Part shown: piece by piece, positions 31,459 to 47,598 of the stretch
Numbering within the stretch: the first letter of the stretch is position 1
Layout: each line of letters begins with the position of its first letter
DNA from: Brachynemurus nebulosus
Lineage: Eukaryota > Arthropoda > Insecta > Neuroptera > Myrmeleontidae
NCBI GenBank assembly: GCA_035578155.1
Contig: JAPWDM010000005.1
Location: forward strand, 48,874,954 to 48,938,953
Length of the DNA stretch: 64,000 nucleotides
Direction: 5' to 3'
Notes under the pieces: model-generated
The model's database searches: none
What the model was told of the DNA's origin: nothing
What the model saw: only the letters and a program-made list of their open reading frames with translations
Translations under genes and position numbers: made by a program

Positions 31459-32043
31459 CAGTGGCGTAGCGTGCCTTGGAGGGGCCCTGTATCAAAATTA
31501 GTTGGGGGGCCCAAATGACGGGTAAAGATTTCTCACAAAAGAAACAAAAATGCTTGCATTAAATTAAAATAAATATTTATTGATTATAAGTTATCGCTTC
31601 CTCCTAGAAATTGAGCCTAGCCAAACAATTCAAGTTAAATATACACTTTTCTTGCCTTTTTTCCGGCAAATTGATTTATTAAATCATCTACAGCTGAAGA
31701 CGGCTTCAGTTTTTCTAAAATTTCTGCCTCTATAGACAATAGTGACAAGTCTGATAGCCGTTCCTGCCCCATCAAAGTCTCATTTTTGAAGTTACCCATG
31801 TTGCCAACTTTTGGGCGCACGCTTAACTCGGAAAAAAGGGGTTGCTTTTTTGACTTTTGTCATTTCTGAAGTGAAAACTCTATTGTAGGCACGTATAACA
31901 GTTTTTTTATATGTTTTTTTCCCGGGAAGCACGAGATTAAGTGACATTGTGGATAACATTTTACTAATTTTTGCTTACACACGTTAGGGGCCTCTGTAGC
32001 CCGGGGGCCCCGTATCATTGATACGGCGGTAGCTACGCCCCTG
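31459..32043. mobile_element. hAT element with perfect 8-bp target duplication
   Basis: Ends are CAGTGGCGTAGCGTGCC and GGTAGCTACGCCCCTG. TTTATACA lies directly outside on both sides (31451-31458 and 32044-32051). The 585-bp element keeps a piece of its transposase C-terminus on the minus strand (31635-31820) and is a deletion derivative. Confidence 0.92.
31635..31820 (-). pseudogene. hAT (ZMYM/Ac-like) transposase C-terminal tail
   Basis: The minus-strand frame contains GQERLSDLSLLSIEAEILEK and DDLINQFAGKKARK. 'RL..L.LLSIE.e' followed by 'FA.kKARK' is the usual C-terminal end of hAT transposases of the Ac/ZMYM1-like group. The catalytic DDE region and most of the protein are missing. Confidence 0.8.
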
Positions 32044-33300
32044 TTTATACAGTTCGTTATATTCATCTACTTCTACACCATATATTATAATCTACATATA
32101 TGTATACCGATCGGGTACATGGTGTCGTATATGTAGGTACGCCCCTTACCTCATGCACTTGCAAAAATCGTTCTTTTTTAGATAAAAATCAACTTAATTT
32201 ACTATTTTCTCACACGTTATGTATAACCTAAAATTTGATAAAAAAACAATTTTGATGGTGGTGTCGCCGAAAAGCACTATAATATATGTTTTGGATTTTT
32301 TTTAGAAAACAGTCCAGCAATTTGAACGTGTATTTATTAGCACAAGCAATCTTTGCATTTTAGGTTTCCATATTAGGTTTTCGAATTGTGCGTCGTAAAT
32401 CGAAACGAATGTCAAATAAGCTTAATGCAAAATAAATGTAAATCTCAACTGTATGAAGATTTTAAATAAGATAAAGACTTAAGTATCTTTTATAAGAAAA
32501 AGAACGGGCATTTTTACAAAATGAGTAGTAAATCTCCACCGCTAGAATATTATACACCCGTAAAAAAATAAAAAATTAATTTCCCAGGCAGTTATGTAAC
32601 TCCCTACAAATAAAAATGTTGAAACAAAAACTGACAAAAAATTTTTAAAAATTCTGTTAAGTAGCTAATCTCACATAATTGAACATGTCGAGACTGTAAT
32701 TAATGAAAATTACATTAAAAAATGCATGAGTTGTCCCGTATTGTACTGAAACATTAAGGGGAAGTTCTTATTTTTTTGGTTTTCAAAAAATCGATTTTTC
32801 TTTTTTCATATATTTAATGGAAAATTATACATATTTATAATTTGTAAATGAAGTAAGAAAAAGGGGCGTTACCTTTGCGTGCGCGGAATTTTCGTGAAAT
32901 GATTTTTTTTGATGCGGTAACACTGGTATCTCAAAAAGTAATTAACTTATTATCGAGCTAAATCTTGCTTTATTGTATTCATTAATTTATTGCCCAGTAT
33001 GTAAACTGAAATTGTGGCTTAATATGCACCTGTTCAATATTTATTGCCCCCCTAGTGTCCTGGACCGGAGTTATCGCTGTTATCTTTTGACACCTCTTTT
33101 TTGTGACCTACACTTCGACGCCTTTAAAATAAAAATACTTTTTTTTTTTTTGTAATCTTGAATGTTTGTTTAATATTGAAATTTTTTTCAATTTTAATTG
33201 TAGATAAACATTTTTACTTGTATGTAGTAATATTTCCATGTACAGACATTTACTACATCAGAAAAATTCTTTACAATTGATTATTACGTTTTCAGTACAC

Positions 33301-33335
<35 letters not shown>

Positions 33336-33790
33336 TAATAAAACAGCACGCAAGTAATAAAATAATTTCATAAAACAATATGGAACACTTTTACATACAT
33401 ATCGCACCTCGGCGATAATACGGCCACATCTATACACACAATTCCATAAGAGATGTGACTGTGTTATCGCCGTGGTGCGATATATACAAGTATGTTGTAG
33501 GTACGAGTACATACCTATTATATATTTTACAAAAAAAATTAATGGTAAAATTAATTCTAATGTTAAAAGTACGTTCTGGACTCCTTATTTGATTTGACCT
33601 ACAAAATTATAGATCGTAAATGATCGCTTTTATATCGATACTACTATCAGTGCATAAAACTAAACACAGTATTGTCAAAAAATATCTGAACAGTTTATAA
33701 ATTATACATTATTCGTTTGATATTCAAGTAATAATTTTGACTAAAAGAGGTGATAAGTTAGAAAATTTTATTTTCTTGTAAAAATTATTC

Positions 33791-33825
33791 GACCGGTTTC
33801 AACGCCTAGTTAGCGTCATCATCAG
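33791..33825 (-). ncRNA. Hammerhead-ribozyme-like motif, arm 1
   Basis: Minus strand: CTGATGA, then ACGC...GCGT (stem II), then GAAA, then the self-complementary ACCGGT with a C after it. This order fits the hammerhead core CUGANGA / GAAA / UH. The bases around it give only about three pairs of stem I (TTTC with GAAT). ACCGGU can pair with a second copy, as in dimeric hammerheads of Penelope-like retroelements. Pattern match only; the motif could be inactive. Confidence 0.42.
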
Positions 33826-33844
33826 GAAAGACGTATCGTATGGT

Positions 33845-33879
33845 CTGATGATGACGCTAACTAGGCGTTGAAACCGGTC
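33845..33879 (+). ncRNA. Hammerhead-ribozyme-like motif, arm 2
   Basis: Same core as arm 1 on the plus strand (CTGATGA at 33845-33851, GAAA at 33870-33873, ACCGGTC ending at 33879). Stem I is worse here because the spacer TATGGT precedes it. Only arm 1 has a possible stem I. Confidence 0.38.
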
Positions 33880-33947
33880 GAATAATTTTTACAAGAAAAT
33901 AAAATTTTCTAACTTATCGCTTCTTTTCCAACTTATCCCCCCTATCG

Positions 33948-34250
33948 ATGCCAGGAACATGGTTTTTGTTCTTGCAAAAAATTAGTTTTTTGCCAAAATT
34001 TCCACTTAATCAACAATTTTTGCGAAATTTTTTTACACCATTTAAAAGAGGAGAAAAAAAATACATAAAAAAGTTTTTAAACTATTGTTCTATGTCAACT
34101 AATTTCCGAGAAAAACTAATTTTTATAAACGGAAATTCGCTATGTTATGCAGGATGCTGCGACAGGGGTATTTGTTTTTTTTGCACGTCGACTGTATTTT
34201 CGGTATTTTTAGGAAAAAATTTTGTTTGTCCCCGAAATTCGTTATTTTTC
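33948..34250 (-). repeat. Dispersed repeat, inverse copy of 55565-55800
   Basis: Shared features in opposite orientation are the 'cccagtcgcagcat..tgcataacatagcgaa' text (present in pieces), TTTCTCGG/CCGAGAAA, GTTGACATAG and TTTTGGCAAAAAACTAAT. A part of the same family begins at about 54012. Protein frames here are not conserved between copies, so it is treated as non-coding. Confidence 0.7.
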
Positions 34251-34985
34251 TCGCCGGCTATGACCATACTTAATTCAAATTTTAATATATTCCAAATATT
34301 ATTAAATTTGGTGTATTTTTTGAGTACCTACAGTGTTGAAATTATATTCCATAGAGGACTTTTTTAAAAATATTTTTGCGACAATAAATAATACAAAAAC
34401 ACAAAGTAATTTTTTTTTTGTTCAAAAATTTTTGCTGGATACTGTATTGGTGATAATATTTAACTGAAATGGAAAGTCAATATTTCGCTAAAATTATTTA
34501 AATTTACAGTTACTTAGAATTACATTAAACGGATTTACGTAATTTTTAGTTGATAACGTTTGGAGTGGTCAGTATTTTTTTTTTTTTAAATATCAATATT
34601 CTGTTTGGAAAGGTCAGTCAACTTCTTTGTCACCACTGTTGGCGTGATGTTAAATATAAAATTACAGTAATGCCTCGCCTATCACCGGGCTTTCGTAAAA
34701 AGATCTGATAAAAGGTATAATCTATTTCACTTAAATTTAAGCATGATTCATCACTTACAAATTTAAGGAATTCCCGTTTTCTTAGCTTTATCTCTTTTAT
34801 TGTTGCAAATGCGTAAATTTTAAATTTGCAGTTTGTTTTTAGAAAAGAATAGAGGATTGATTTGTTTCGAATATAAAAATTATTTAATTTTTTAACGATG
34901 ACTCGTGCTCAATTGTATTTGAAACTGGGTATATGTAAAAGATACACATATATTATACACAGGTAAAAAAAATTACATTAGATTC

Positions 34986-35180
<195 letters not shown>

Positions 35181-35971
35181 CAGGGTGTAAATTAAATAAG
35201 TCTCCGAAAAATAAGGGGAGAAAGGTCTCAGTTTACTAATTAAGTTTTGCTAGTTAATTTGTCCCGATCAAGTTTCATTTCAAAAATATTTGATCGCCAA
35301 AAACTTATTAAAAAATGGCCCCTAGAAAAAAATCCTTAATCAGGCTCTGACTACCTAACATATTTTTTGTTTTTGTTTTTTTGAATGTTAAACTTTTCGT
35401 CAACAAAATATGTTTACCGAATCTTTTGAAATTAAGTGTACAGTAGCGTACAAAAATAATTGAACATATTTTGTAATAAAACAATTGCAGGTAATATTTC
35501 ATACTTATAAATTTGGCAAACATCTGCAAACGACTCCAGTAATTTAATATCTTTGACTTACATCAGGTTTAAAAATTTCTTTAAAAAAAAATTCATTCTA
35601 AACAATTAATTAGAATTTTTCTAAAATTTTTGTAGGTCATTGTACATGAAAAACAGCTGTATAAAAATATAGGTTACTAGTCAATTAGGTCATATTATCT
35701 GTTATGTTTATGTATATGAATGTGTATATGTAATAGTAATAGAAAAAGCCAAAGAATTTCTTTTTAGTCCTCATAAAAATAATAAATTATGTACCTAATG
35801 ATACCCATAAAAATACAGTCATTCAGGGCCCCGAAGAAAAATTTCGAAACCCTTATTTATAAATACGAAAAAATTCGTCAAGTGCGTGTTTTTGACACGC
35901 ACTAAGTAATGTCACCTCAGTGAAAGTGTATATTTATGATTTTTTGGCTCGTTTTTTAAGTACAGTGAGAA

Positions 35972-36092
35972 TACAGCCCTCTTGCGTTTATTCAATATGC
36001 ATGTACAACTCTACAGCCCTCTTGCGTTTATTCAATATGCATGTACAACTCTACAGCCCTCTTGCGTTTATTCAATATGGATGTACAACTCT
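35972..36092 (+). repeat. 40-bp tandem repeat, three copies
   Basis: TACAGCCCTCTTGCGTTTAT begins at 35972, 36012 and 36052. The units are identical apart from one base (ATATGC or ATATGG) in the last. Confidence 0.95.
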
Positions 36093-36697
36093 ACATATAA
36101 TAATGTTTCCCCCACTATGATCACACAACAATGTTAATATGTCATCCTTCGATGACATAAAAATGGTTCCCAGTAAGTGACATTTTATATCAAAGTATAT
36201 TTTAAAATTAGATAACGTCTTCCAAAAATTAAAATCCAAATTATTAAGAGAAATGTTGAAAAATTGATAAAATTTTAATTTTTTGTAACTAATTTCAAAA
36301 ATAATTCCATGTACCTTATTGTGCAGTATATCATTAGAAAAATCCCTTAAAATCAAATTAAGGTTCTTTTAACAATTTTTTTTTTTTTTTTATAACTCAT
36401 TTCAGAGTTATTGTAATTCATAGTCGATGTGATTTGTAAGGAATCAAATTATCACTTAATTGGCTTTTCGGTAACACTAGTGCAAATAACATTGTCAAGT
36501 AATTTATTTATTTGCATAATAAACCGTAAAAAAATACCATAGGTTGCACAACCGCAAAAAATAGTAGCAGTACTACGGAACCCTGATTTATTGTGTATGA
36601 AATACACACTTAGTTAACTTTTATATGTATATGTAAGTATGTAGCATTGGTTTTTCACATAACAATATTACCTATGTATGTTTATTATTATAATATA

Positions 36698-37206
36698 TTA
36701 GGGGTACCCATAAGTAATCAATTACATATTTTTAATTAGGAATTTTTGCTTCGGTTTAATTCTGAATGTTGACTTGTTAACATGCTTTTTAGTGCGTAAT
36801 ACTGCGGCACGCGACCTTGACTTTGTGTTCATAATAAAAATTTAAGTTTTCTTACATTAGTGCAAAATGGGAAACAATCAATCCACAGAAGAACATTTAC
36901 GTCATTGCATGCTTTTTCATTTTTGATCGGGTTTTAATGGAACGATTGCAACAAAAGAAATTTGTGATGTGTATGAGAACGTACTGAAAGTCAGTAAGCG
37001 TCAGCGTTGATTTAGAAAATTTCCCAGTGGTGATTTTGAATTATCCGACAGTGATCGAATAATTCGATAGAGATAGGAATAGTTCATTTTAAGCTGCTAC
37101 ATAACCTACAGAGGTTACATAATTGACTAAATGTTTAATAAAATAAAAAATAAAATCTTTTATTTGGTTATCAATGAAATAATTGATTACTTATGGGTAC
37201 CCCTAA
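36698..37206. mobile_element. Deleted mariner-like element
   Basis: Ends TTAGGGGTACCCATAAGTAA and TTACTTATGGGTACCCCTAA are inverted repeats of about 27 bp. The interior from 36867 encodes, with stops, MGNNQSTEEHLRHCMLFHF and then VLKVSKRQR and FRKFPSGDFELSDSD. The last part matches the helix-turn-helix region of mariner transposases (RW..KFRSGDFsL.D). The DDE catalytic part is gone, and the 509 bp compare with about 1.3 kb for a full element. Confidence 0.82.
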
Positions 37207-39895
37207 CAATATTATGTTTATTAGTAGTGAACGTAGTCAGTCTTGTTATTTTGTTTAAAATGTCATGGAACTCATGGATAATTTATGTATTTACATGTTT
37301 GTATAATTGTCTCATAAGGGGAAACCTCCAGAACTAGTATTTTTTGATTTTGATGATTTTTATATTTTTATAAGCTAACAGTGTTGTGTACTTGGGCTGG
37401 GCTAAAGACGAAAATAAAACTAAGTAATAGTACTTTAAATGAGTAAGTAACGTACCTAAATTCGTTTACCTGACCTGTCATTTTAGAAGTAAATTTATTT
37501 TATAAATGTAAAATTCAACCGCCATTTTTAAAGAAGCTTGTAAACCGATTTGGACGTTTTAAATTTCTAAGGATAGTACAAATCAAGTACTATCAAACGG
37601 TAAAACAAAATCAATGAAGAATCAACTCTGCCAGTTTTTATAGAAAAATTTCAAAATTTTTTCATAAAAAATTGTCATAATACATTATTCAGTTAAAGAA
37701 TTGCCTATAAGGGGAAATCATCTTAGATCATACTACCTACTCGAGTGTCATGAAACTATAAAGTAAAATAAATGGGGATGATTCTTGGAAAAATTTTGTA
37801 ACAAAAATTAAAAACTTTTGTGGCAATATTGAATAAAATACTCATTATTTTGAAAATGACTAGAGATAAAGAAAAAATACAAAGGATGACTACCACAAAT
37901 TTTTTTTAGAGATATTGAATTATATAAAAGTTTTTAAATTTGTACAAATAGGGGTGGCTGGGAGTTAAATTTTAGGGGATGAAACTTGTAGTACGGGAGT
38001 GTGAGAAAATAGTAACTAAAATTTTGACGTCAAATTTTGTTCTCATAATGTTCTCATCCTTTTTTATCCTTTTAACAAAAATTTTATATTACTATACAAT
38101 ATGATCCATAAGCGTCAGTATGAATTACACGTGATTAAAGTTAATAAAAGTGAAAAAAGTTAAGCTAAATTATTCAAATCACAACTTAAACTATGATTTC
38201 AATCCATTTTCCTTTGTACGTAACACTTTCATCGGTTAATAAATAAGATTATTTGACAATTTTTCATGAAACAATTTGAAATTTTCTTATAAAAACTGGT
38301 AGAGATGATTCCTCATGAATTTTCTTTCCTGTTTGCTATTATTCGATTAGTACTATCCATAAAAATTTAAAACGCACAAATCGGTTTACAGGCTTCTTGA
38401 AAAATGGCGGTTGAATTTTTCCATTATAAAATAATTTGACTTCTGAACTATTGGGTTTAGGTGAGCGAATTTAGGTACGTTACTTATTTATTTAGCGCAC
38501 TATTATTTTGTGTTATTTTCGTCTTTCCTATTGCAATTGATTTGGAGAAAAACGAAAAAGAATGTTTTAGGTGGTTTACGCATGGGTTATTTTGCCCACA
38601 TGTACTTTACAGAAACAAACAGTTATTGCAAAACTAATAGCCCAGCACAGCTACACAACACTTGCAGATTATAAAAATACAAAAAAAATTAAAATCTAAA
38701 ACTACGAGTTTTTGGGGTGCTTCCCCTGATGAGAGAGTTAGCCATTTACAAGTTCCAATTTGATCTGTTTAAACTTGCATACTGCTTAAAAGTCGATTTT
38801 TGTGAAAACTAATACTTACGTATTATGGGTTATTTACGATGGGTTTGCAGCTAAAGTAAAGTTCATGATTTTAAATAAATTTTTGATTGTAATATAATTT
38901 GCCTTTTTTCACATCTGTCTCTTTTTACAAACTTCTAACTTTTTAAAATTGTTTAATAATGAATTTTTGATCTTAGTGAGAAAATTGAGAGAGGAAAAAA
39001 TAAGTCGTTATCAAACATTGTTATTAATTTGTTTTTCACTCATGTACTTTAGCTGCAAAACTATCGAATATGGAACACATTGTACAGAATTTGACATACA
39101 TACCAATACATAAAACGGGTATTTAGTTATTATAGTTTAAAAATTCATGTTTTATGATAGTTTGTTTTTAATTTTTGAAAAATTACAACACATGGAAATT
39201 TTTCTTGTGTATTTTTTTCATTGTTCTGTTCTGTTCTTTTTTTACATAGAACACTAGAAGCCAACTAACATAAAAAAAGTGAAATTCGCTTGGAGTCATT
39301 TGTAAGCCAGTCACAGCTTAAGGCATTAGTCCGTCAGTGGTCGTCGCAGAACGCACACACCATTGTGTTAACAATCAAACCATTGTTACTTAAATTGGAC
39401 GGTTCGGTCTGTCCCATAATACGTGTACTGTGGTGGTGTGTGTAAATACGCACACAAAGGCAAACAATAAACTAACACAATTGCAAGCGGTGTGTACCTA
39501 CACGATATGGTAGGGAGATTTTACGTCACAAATTCATTACAAGTGGAACAGAGACATAGACCACCTAGTTTGTCCCCTTGTTTTTTTATTTGTTTGGTAA
39601 TTAATAAGTGTAGTTTTCAATGTAATTTGTTACTAAATTAATAATGTGTAATGCAAATACTAATATCAGAGTTATGGCTGTTGCAGTATTCATAATGCAC
39701 TGTGATATAAAAAACTACAAAATTTTAAAAACTAAAACAAATATTTCATAAACTTATTTTAATCAAAATTTATGAAAAACTGTTCGCTTTTTTGTGTACA
39801 ATATGGTACATATAAGTTCGACAATCAACACATGTTTACATAATATAGTAAAATAAAAAAAAAAATTTTGTTTATTTTTAAAAAAATTTTTATTA
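37207..39895. other. PEDS1 intron 1, 37.2-39.9 kb
   Basis: Holds the long inverted-repeat element at 37314-38734. The remainder is AT-rich without a supported feature. Confidence 0.5.
37314..38734. mobile_element. Foldback element with long diverged inverted arms
   Basis: The left arm (from AAGGGGAAACCTCCAGAACT, through GTGTTGTGTA, GGGCTGGGCTA, AACGTACCTAAATTCG, AACCGCCATTTTT and AAACCGATTTG) is mirrored by the right arm (CAAATCGGTTTACAG, AAAATGGCGGTTGAATTTT, GAATTTAGGTACGTTACTTA, TAGCCCAGCACAG, ending TTGGGGTGCTTCCCCTGATG). Arms are roughly 280 and 400 bp with indels. No transposase frame. The AGGGGAA ends are of a class I cannot name. Confidence 0.72.
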
Positions 39896-44039
<4,144 letters not shown>

Positions 44040-44047
44040 GAAAATCT

Positions 44048-44273
44048 CAGTGGCGGATTTACCCTAAGTGCCGCTTTAGGCTCAAGGAAAAATGCCGCCC
44101 CTGAAAAGCTAAAAAAAAATTTGCCGCACTTTTTGCCAAATTTGCCGCCCCTAAAATCGGCCGCCCTTCTTAAAAAACGTAAGTGACGAGCAAAAAAAAA
44201 AAAAAAACTTCAAATTCTACATTCTGCCGCCCTAGGCTCCAGCCTACTCGGCCTGCTGGTAAATCCGCCACCG
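44048..44273. mobile_element. Small hAT MITE
   Basis: Ends CAGTGGCGGATTTACC and GGTAAATCCGCCACCG; flanks GAAAATCT (44040-44047) and GAAAATCG (44274-44281) agree at 7 of 8 bases. The 226-bp interior has several GCCGCCC blocks in both orientations, giving a hairpin-prone element. Confidence 0.9.
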
Positions 44274-44402
44274 GAAAATCGAACAATTAACTACGATAAT
44301 GACAGAATAATATATAAAAGACAGCAATAAGTTACCTAAGAAGTGGTTATAATCGTTAAAAGTATACAGAATAATCAGTGTATTTACCCCTTTCATGTCT
44401 TA

Positions 44403-45551
44403 AGGCAGGGTTCAGACTCAACGTCTTATCTAAACGACTTGTCTGAATCGACAAGTCGTTCAGATACAACGAGCGTGTGGACCGCAAAACGTACGTCTTG
44501 CATGACGGAAATGAGGTTGTACGATAAATCGAAAGTTTGAGTTGCGAGGCATCATTTTATGAAAATTTGTTCGACAAGTTGGTGCGTTTGGACAGACTTT
44601 TGTTTTATCGAAACGATTTGTAGTATTTTTACATAATATCGTATTATTCTGTTACTTCGTGGCCGTGAATTTAAACATTTTTTGCAATTAATTTTGTTTT
44701 TTATATTGTCTATACATATAATAAAACTGTAATGAGACCATTTCTGTACATGGAATATTTTTTGAAAATTGTTCTGGTACTGTAAATAGTTATCGACGTA
44801 GATATCAAAACAGCGATTTTAAAAATTGTTGTTTGTCTGTCTGTTCACGCATCACGCAAAAACTACTGGACGGATTTTTATGAAATTTGGTGTGTTGATA
44901 ACTTATTACCTGGGTCAACATCTAAGATACCTTTTACTCCGGGAAAATGTCTCATTCCCACGGGAAAATAGAAAAACCATTTTGAGCATGTGCACACATT
45001 ACGCAAAAACTGTTGAACGGATTTTTATGAAAGGTTTGATGTTAACTTATTACCAGGGTCAACATATAAGATACTTTTTATTACGTGAAATGTCTCCTTC
45101 CCTTGGGAAAATATAAAAACCATTTTAAACATGTGCATGCATTGCGCAAAAATCATTATTGTTCTATGTAAGTTCTGTATAATTACATATTACACTTATA
45201 TACTTCTCATTGATTTTATCAGCTAGTAATTCGTTAGTGCTCCCGTCAATTTTTGTGCGAATTTGTTGAACTTTATTGAAGTTTTCCTTGCTTGTGGCAA
45301 GTTAAAAGCCCAGAGTACAGTGACCGGAATAAAAAGTCCAGGCATATGAAGTTTTGATAGGAAAATACAAAGAAATTGATGAAACGGCTAACAAGGAGAC
45401 AGTCTATGTTTCTCCATCATGATAAACGTCGTGAAACTGAAATTTGAACGATAAGTTGGAAACGTGTGGACGCGCTAATTTTTGTACGTTTTGTCGAACG
45501 ACTTGCATGAACGTTTTATCGTTCAGATAAGCGTTACGTCTGGGCCGGCCT
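44403..45551. mobile_element. PIF/Harbinger-type element with TTA target duplication
   Basis: AGGCAGGGTTCAGAC and GTCTGGGCCGGCCT are the inverted ends, and TTA sits directly outside at both (44400-44402 and 45552-45554). Subterminal text such as CTTATCTAAACGACTTGTC is mirrored by AACGACTTGCATGAACGTT and TTTATCGTTCAGATAAGCG. A diverged tandem repeat (44855-45125) is nested inside. No intact transposase. Confidence 0.78.
44855..45125 (+). repeat. Two diverged tandem units inside the Harbinger-type element
   Basis: ACGCAAAAACT..TG.ACGGATTTTTATGA occurs at about 44859 and 45001, followed in both by ACTTATTACC.GGGTCAACAT and AAGATAC.TTTT (period about 140). The pattern recalls the Helitron-associated repeats of insects, but this is uncertain. 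The 96-codon frame across it is a by-product. Confidence 0.7.
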
Positions 45552-47598
45552 TTAAGTATGCCATAAACACAGAAAAATATTAATATAAAATTAAGAAATT
45601 GTATTAAGTACTAATGTTTAAAACCACAATTACATAGTTAATAGTTTATCAATGAATGTCGTACGATGCAATTATATTATATTTCGTATCTATATCGCAT
45701 GCGATTATGGAATCATCGTATAGTTGGGAGCCCGTGTAAAATGTTACCGATGTTAATGCGCCACTCGTTTGTCGTTACTTTCTCAACCACAGAGTTCTCA
45801 ACATACATGTACACATACTAGTGTTTGCATGGTTCGCATACAAATGTTTACAAGCTCAAGCAACAATGTCAGCAGTAGTAATGGGAATTCGTGTATGAAA
45901 AAACGATCGATGTATCGACACTATAGTTTAGTATTTTGAAAATATCAATAAATTATTTATTACTCGTTATCACTGAAACACCCTCAGGGGTTTTATTTTG
46001 TTGAAAATTATAAAAATATAAAATTGAAATATTTCATGTATACTTAAGGCGGCCAACCGTCCCGGAAAAGCAGCTGCTGTCTTTGTTGCTTGTAAATTGC
46101 TTTGTTGCAGCTAATTTATAGGGGGGACTACAATTAGGGGCAATAAGGAATATATATATTTTGTAACCAGCCAGAAAAATTTTGATATTTCCCCCAAAAA
46201 TAGCACTGACGAGTAAAAAAGAAAAAACGTCGTTTCCGTTTCTCTGGGCTCCCTCAAATATCTACAAAAATACCATTGACGAGCAAAAAAAAAACGTTGT
46301 TTTGCCTTCTTCGACCTCCTTTTTGACCCGAAATTTTTAAATTTCCGCTCAAACATCATCAACTTCATAAGCTAGGGGGGCCGCGGCCACCCTACCTCGA
46401 GTATGGGCGCCCAAGGCTGCCCCGCGTTAAAATAGTCCCGAATGAGTCTAATGTATCTCGGAAGTTCCGCATTCAATAGATTGAAAATAATAAAAAAATT
46501 TAATTGATAAGTAAAGGTCCTGAGGCCGGTCCCATCGATTTTGATGAAATCTGAATGTGTTGTAGAACAGTATTTTTCAACTTTGCTTCAGTCACGGACC
46601 GGTAAAATCCCGGATTAGTTGGAATAACATTTGGTCATGTAATATGAAATGTCGTATTCCGACCACTTCGCCTAGCATGTAATTCAGTTACATATCGACA
46701 CTTTCTTAAGCATTAGACTATTAGAGAAATATTTAAAAACCGTTCTTTAATTTTAAATAATAATATTGCATTCTGGAATCATTTCCATCATCAGTTGGAA
46801 TAATAATAACATATGGTCGTGTAATATGAAATGTCGTATTCCGACCACTTCACCTAGCATGTAATTCAGTTACATATCGACACTCTCTTAAGCATTAGAG
46901 AAATATTTAAAAGTCATTCTTTAATTTTAAATAGTATTATTGTATCCTAGAATCATTGCCGCCCTTAGTTGGAATAGTATTTGGTCGTGTAATATGAAAT
47001 GTCGTTTTCCGACCACTTCGTCTACCATGTAATTCAGAAAAATATCGACGATCAGTCAAACGAATCATATCTTTAGAATTTTGATCCAACGATTATAAAA
47101 TTCGTTTCTTCTTATCGCTCGTCTTGTAGTTTAAGTAATAAAGCCAATAACTGTGGTGATAACATTCAGTCACGCGTCCATGCTTCCTTTAAGTGCCAAC
47201 TTCTTAATTCCGCTAAATTTCCGTTTAAAAAGCGAAATAGCAATGGATACTCGTTACATCGTAATCTTATACAATAAAATTAGAATAGCTCTACATACAT
47301 ACATCGATATTTTGATAAATGCCCATCACTATATCTACCATCACCAAGCGGTAGACATACATACAACATAGGCAACATACAACTGTTTGCATACATACAA
47401 ATGTATTTTAACAATTGTATTGTATGTAAGTTAGCTATCTACTATGCCTTTGTTTAAATGTTTTTAAACAGATGGCATACATTTGTTTGTTTCTCATGTA
47501 TACATACAAATGCTCACAAACAAACAAGTATGAACGACAAACAAATGTTTGTCATTTTGTGTTTTGTCTAGTGTGAACAATTTTATAAAAAACAAATA
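45552..47598. other. PEDS1 intron 1, 45.6-47.6 kb
   Basis: A GC-richer piece at about 46040-46440 has hAT-type debris (GGGGGGGCCGCGGCC, GACGAG(C/T)AAAAAA). The tandem repeat at 46617 follows. From 47340 to 47590, ACAAATG and CATACATAC motifs recur just upstream of the MADF gene. Confidence 0.5.
46617..47045 (+). repeat. Tandem repeat, 2.5 units of about 175 bp
   Basis: AGTTGGAATA starts units at 46617, about 46793 and 46967. Each contains TGTAATATGAAATGTCGT, TTCCGACCACTTC and CATGTAATTCAG; the last is truncated. Confidence 0.9.

Larger units (their letters stand above)
31353..33743. other. PEDS1 intron 1, 31.4-33.7 kb
   Basis: Holds the hAT element at 31459-32043 and an AAT microsatellite near 33299-33342. 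Otherwise AT-rich with no supported gene. Confidence 0.5.
33744..33925. repeat. Near-perfect palindrome with about 75-bp arms
   Basis: Left arm (33752-33825) and right arm (33845-33919) are almost perfect reverse complements around a 19-bp spacer, GAAAGACGTATCGTATGGT. Each arm carries the hammerhead-like core described separately. It looks like two inverted terminal copies of one retroelement or foldback unit joined head to head. Confidence 0.93.

Noticed and set aside
33948..34367. 139-codon frame in PEDS1 intron 1
   Set aside because: It overlaps a dispersed repeat whose inverse copy at 55565 does not preserve the frame.
44826..45116. 96-codon frame with repeated RIFMK...TYY.GQH.RY text
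   Set aside because: It is a translation of a two-unit DNA repeat in a transposon; no codon-level conservation is visible.
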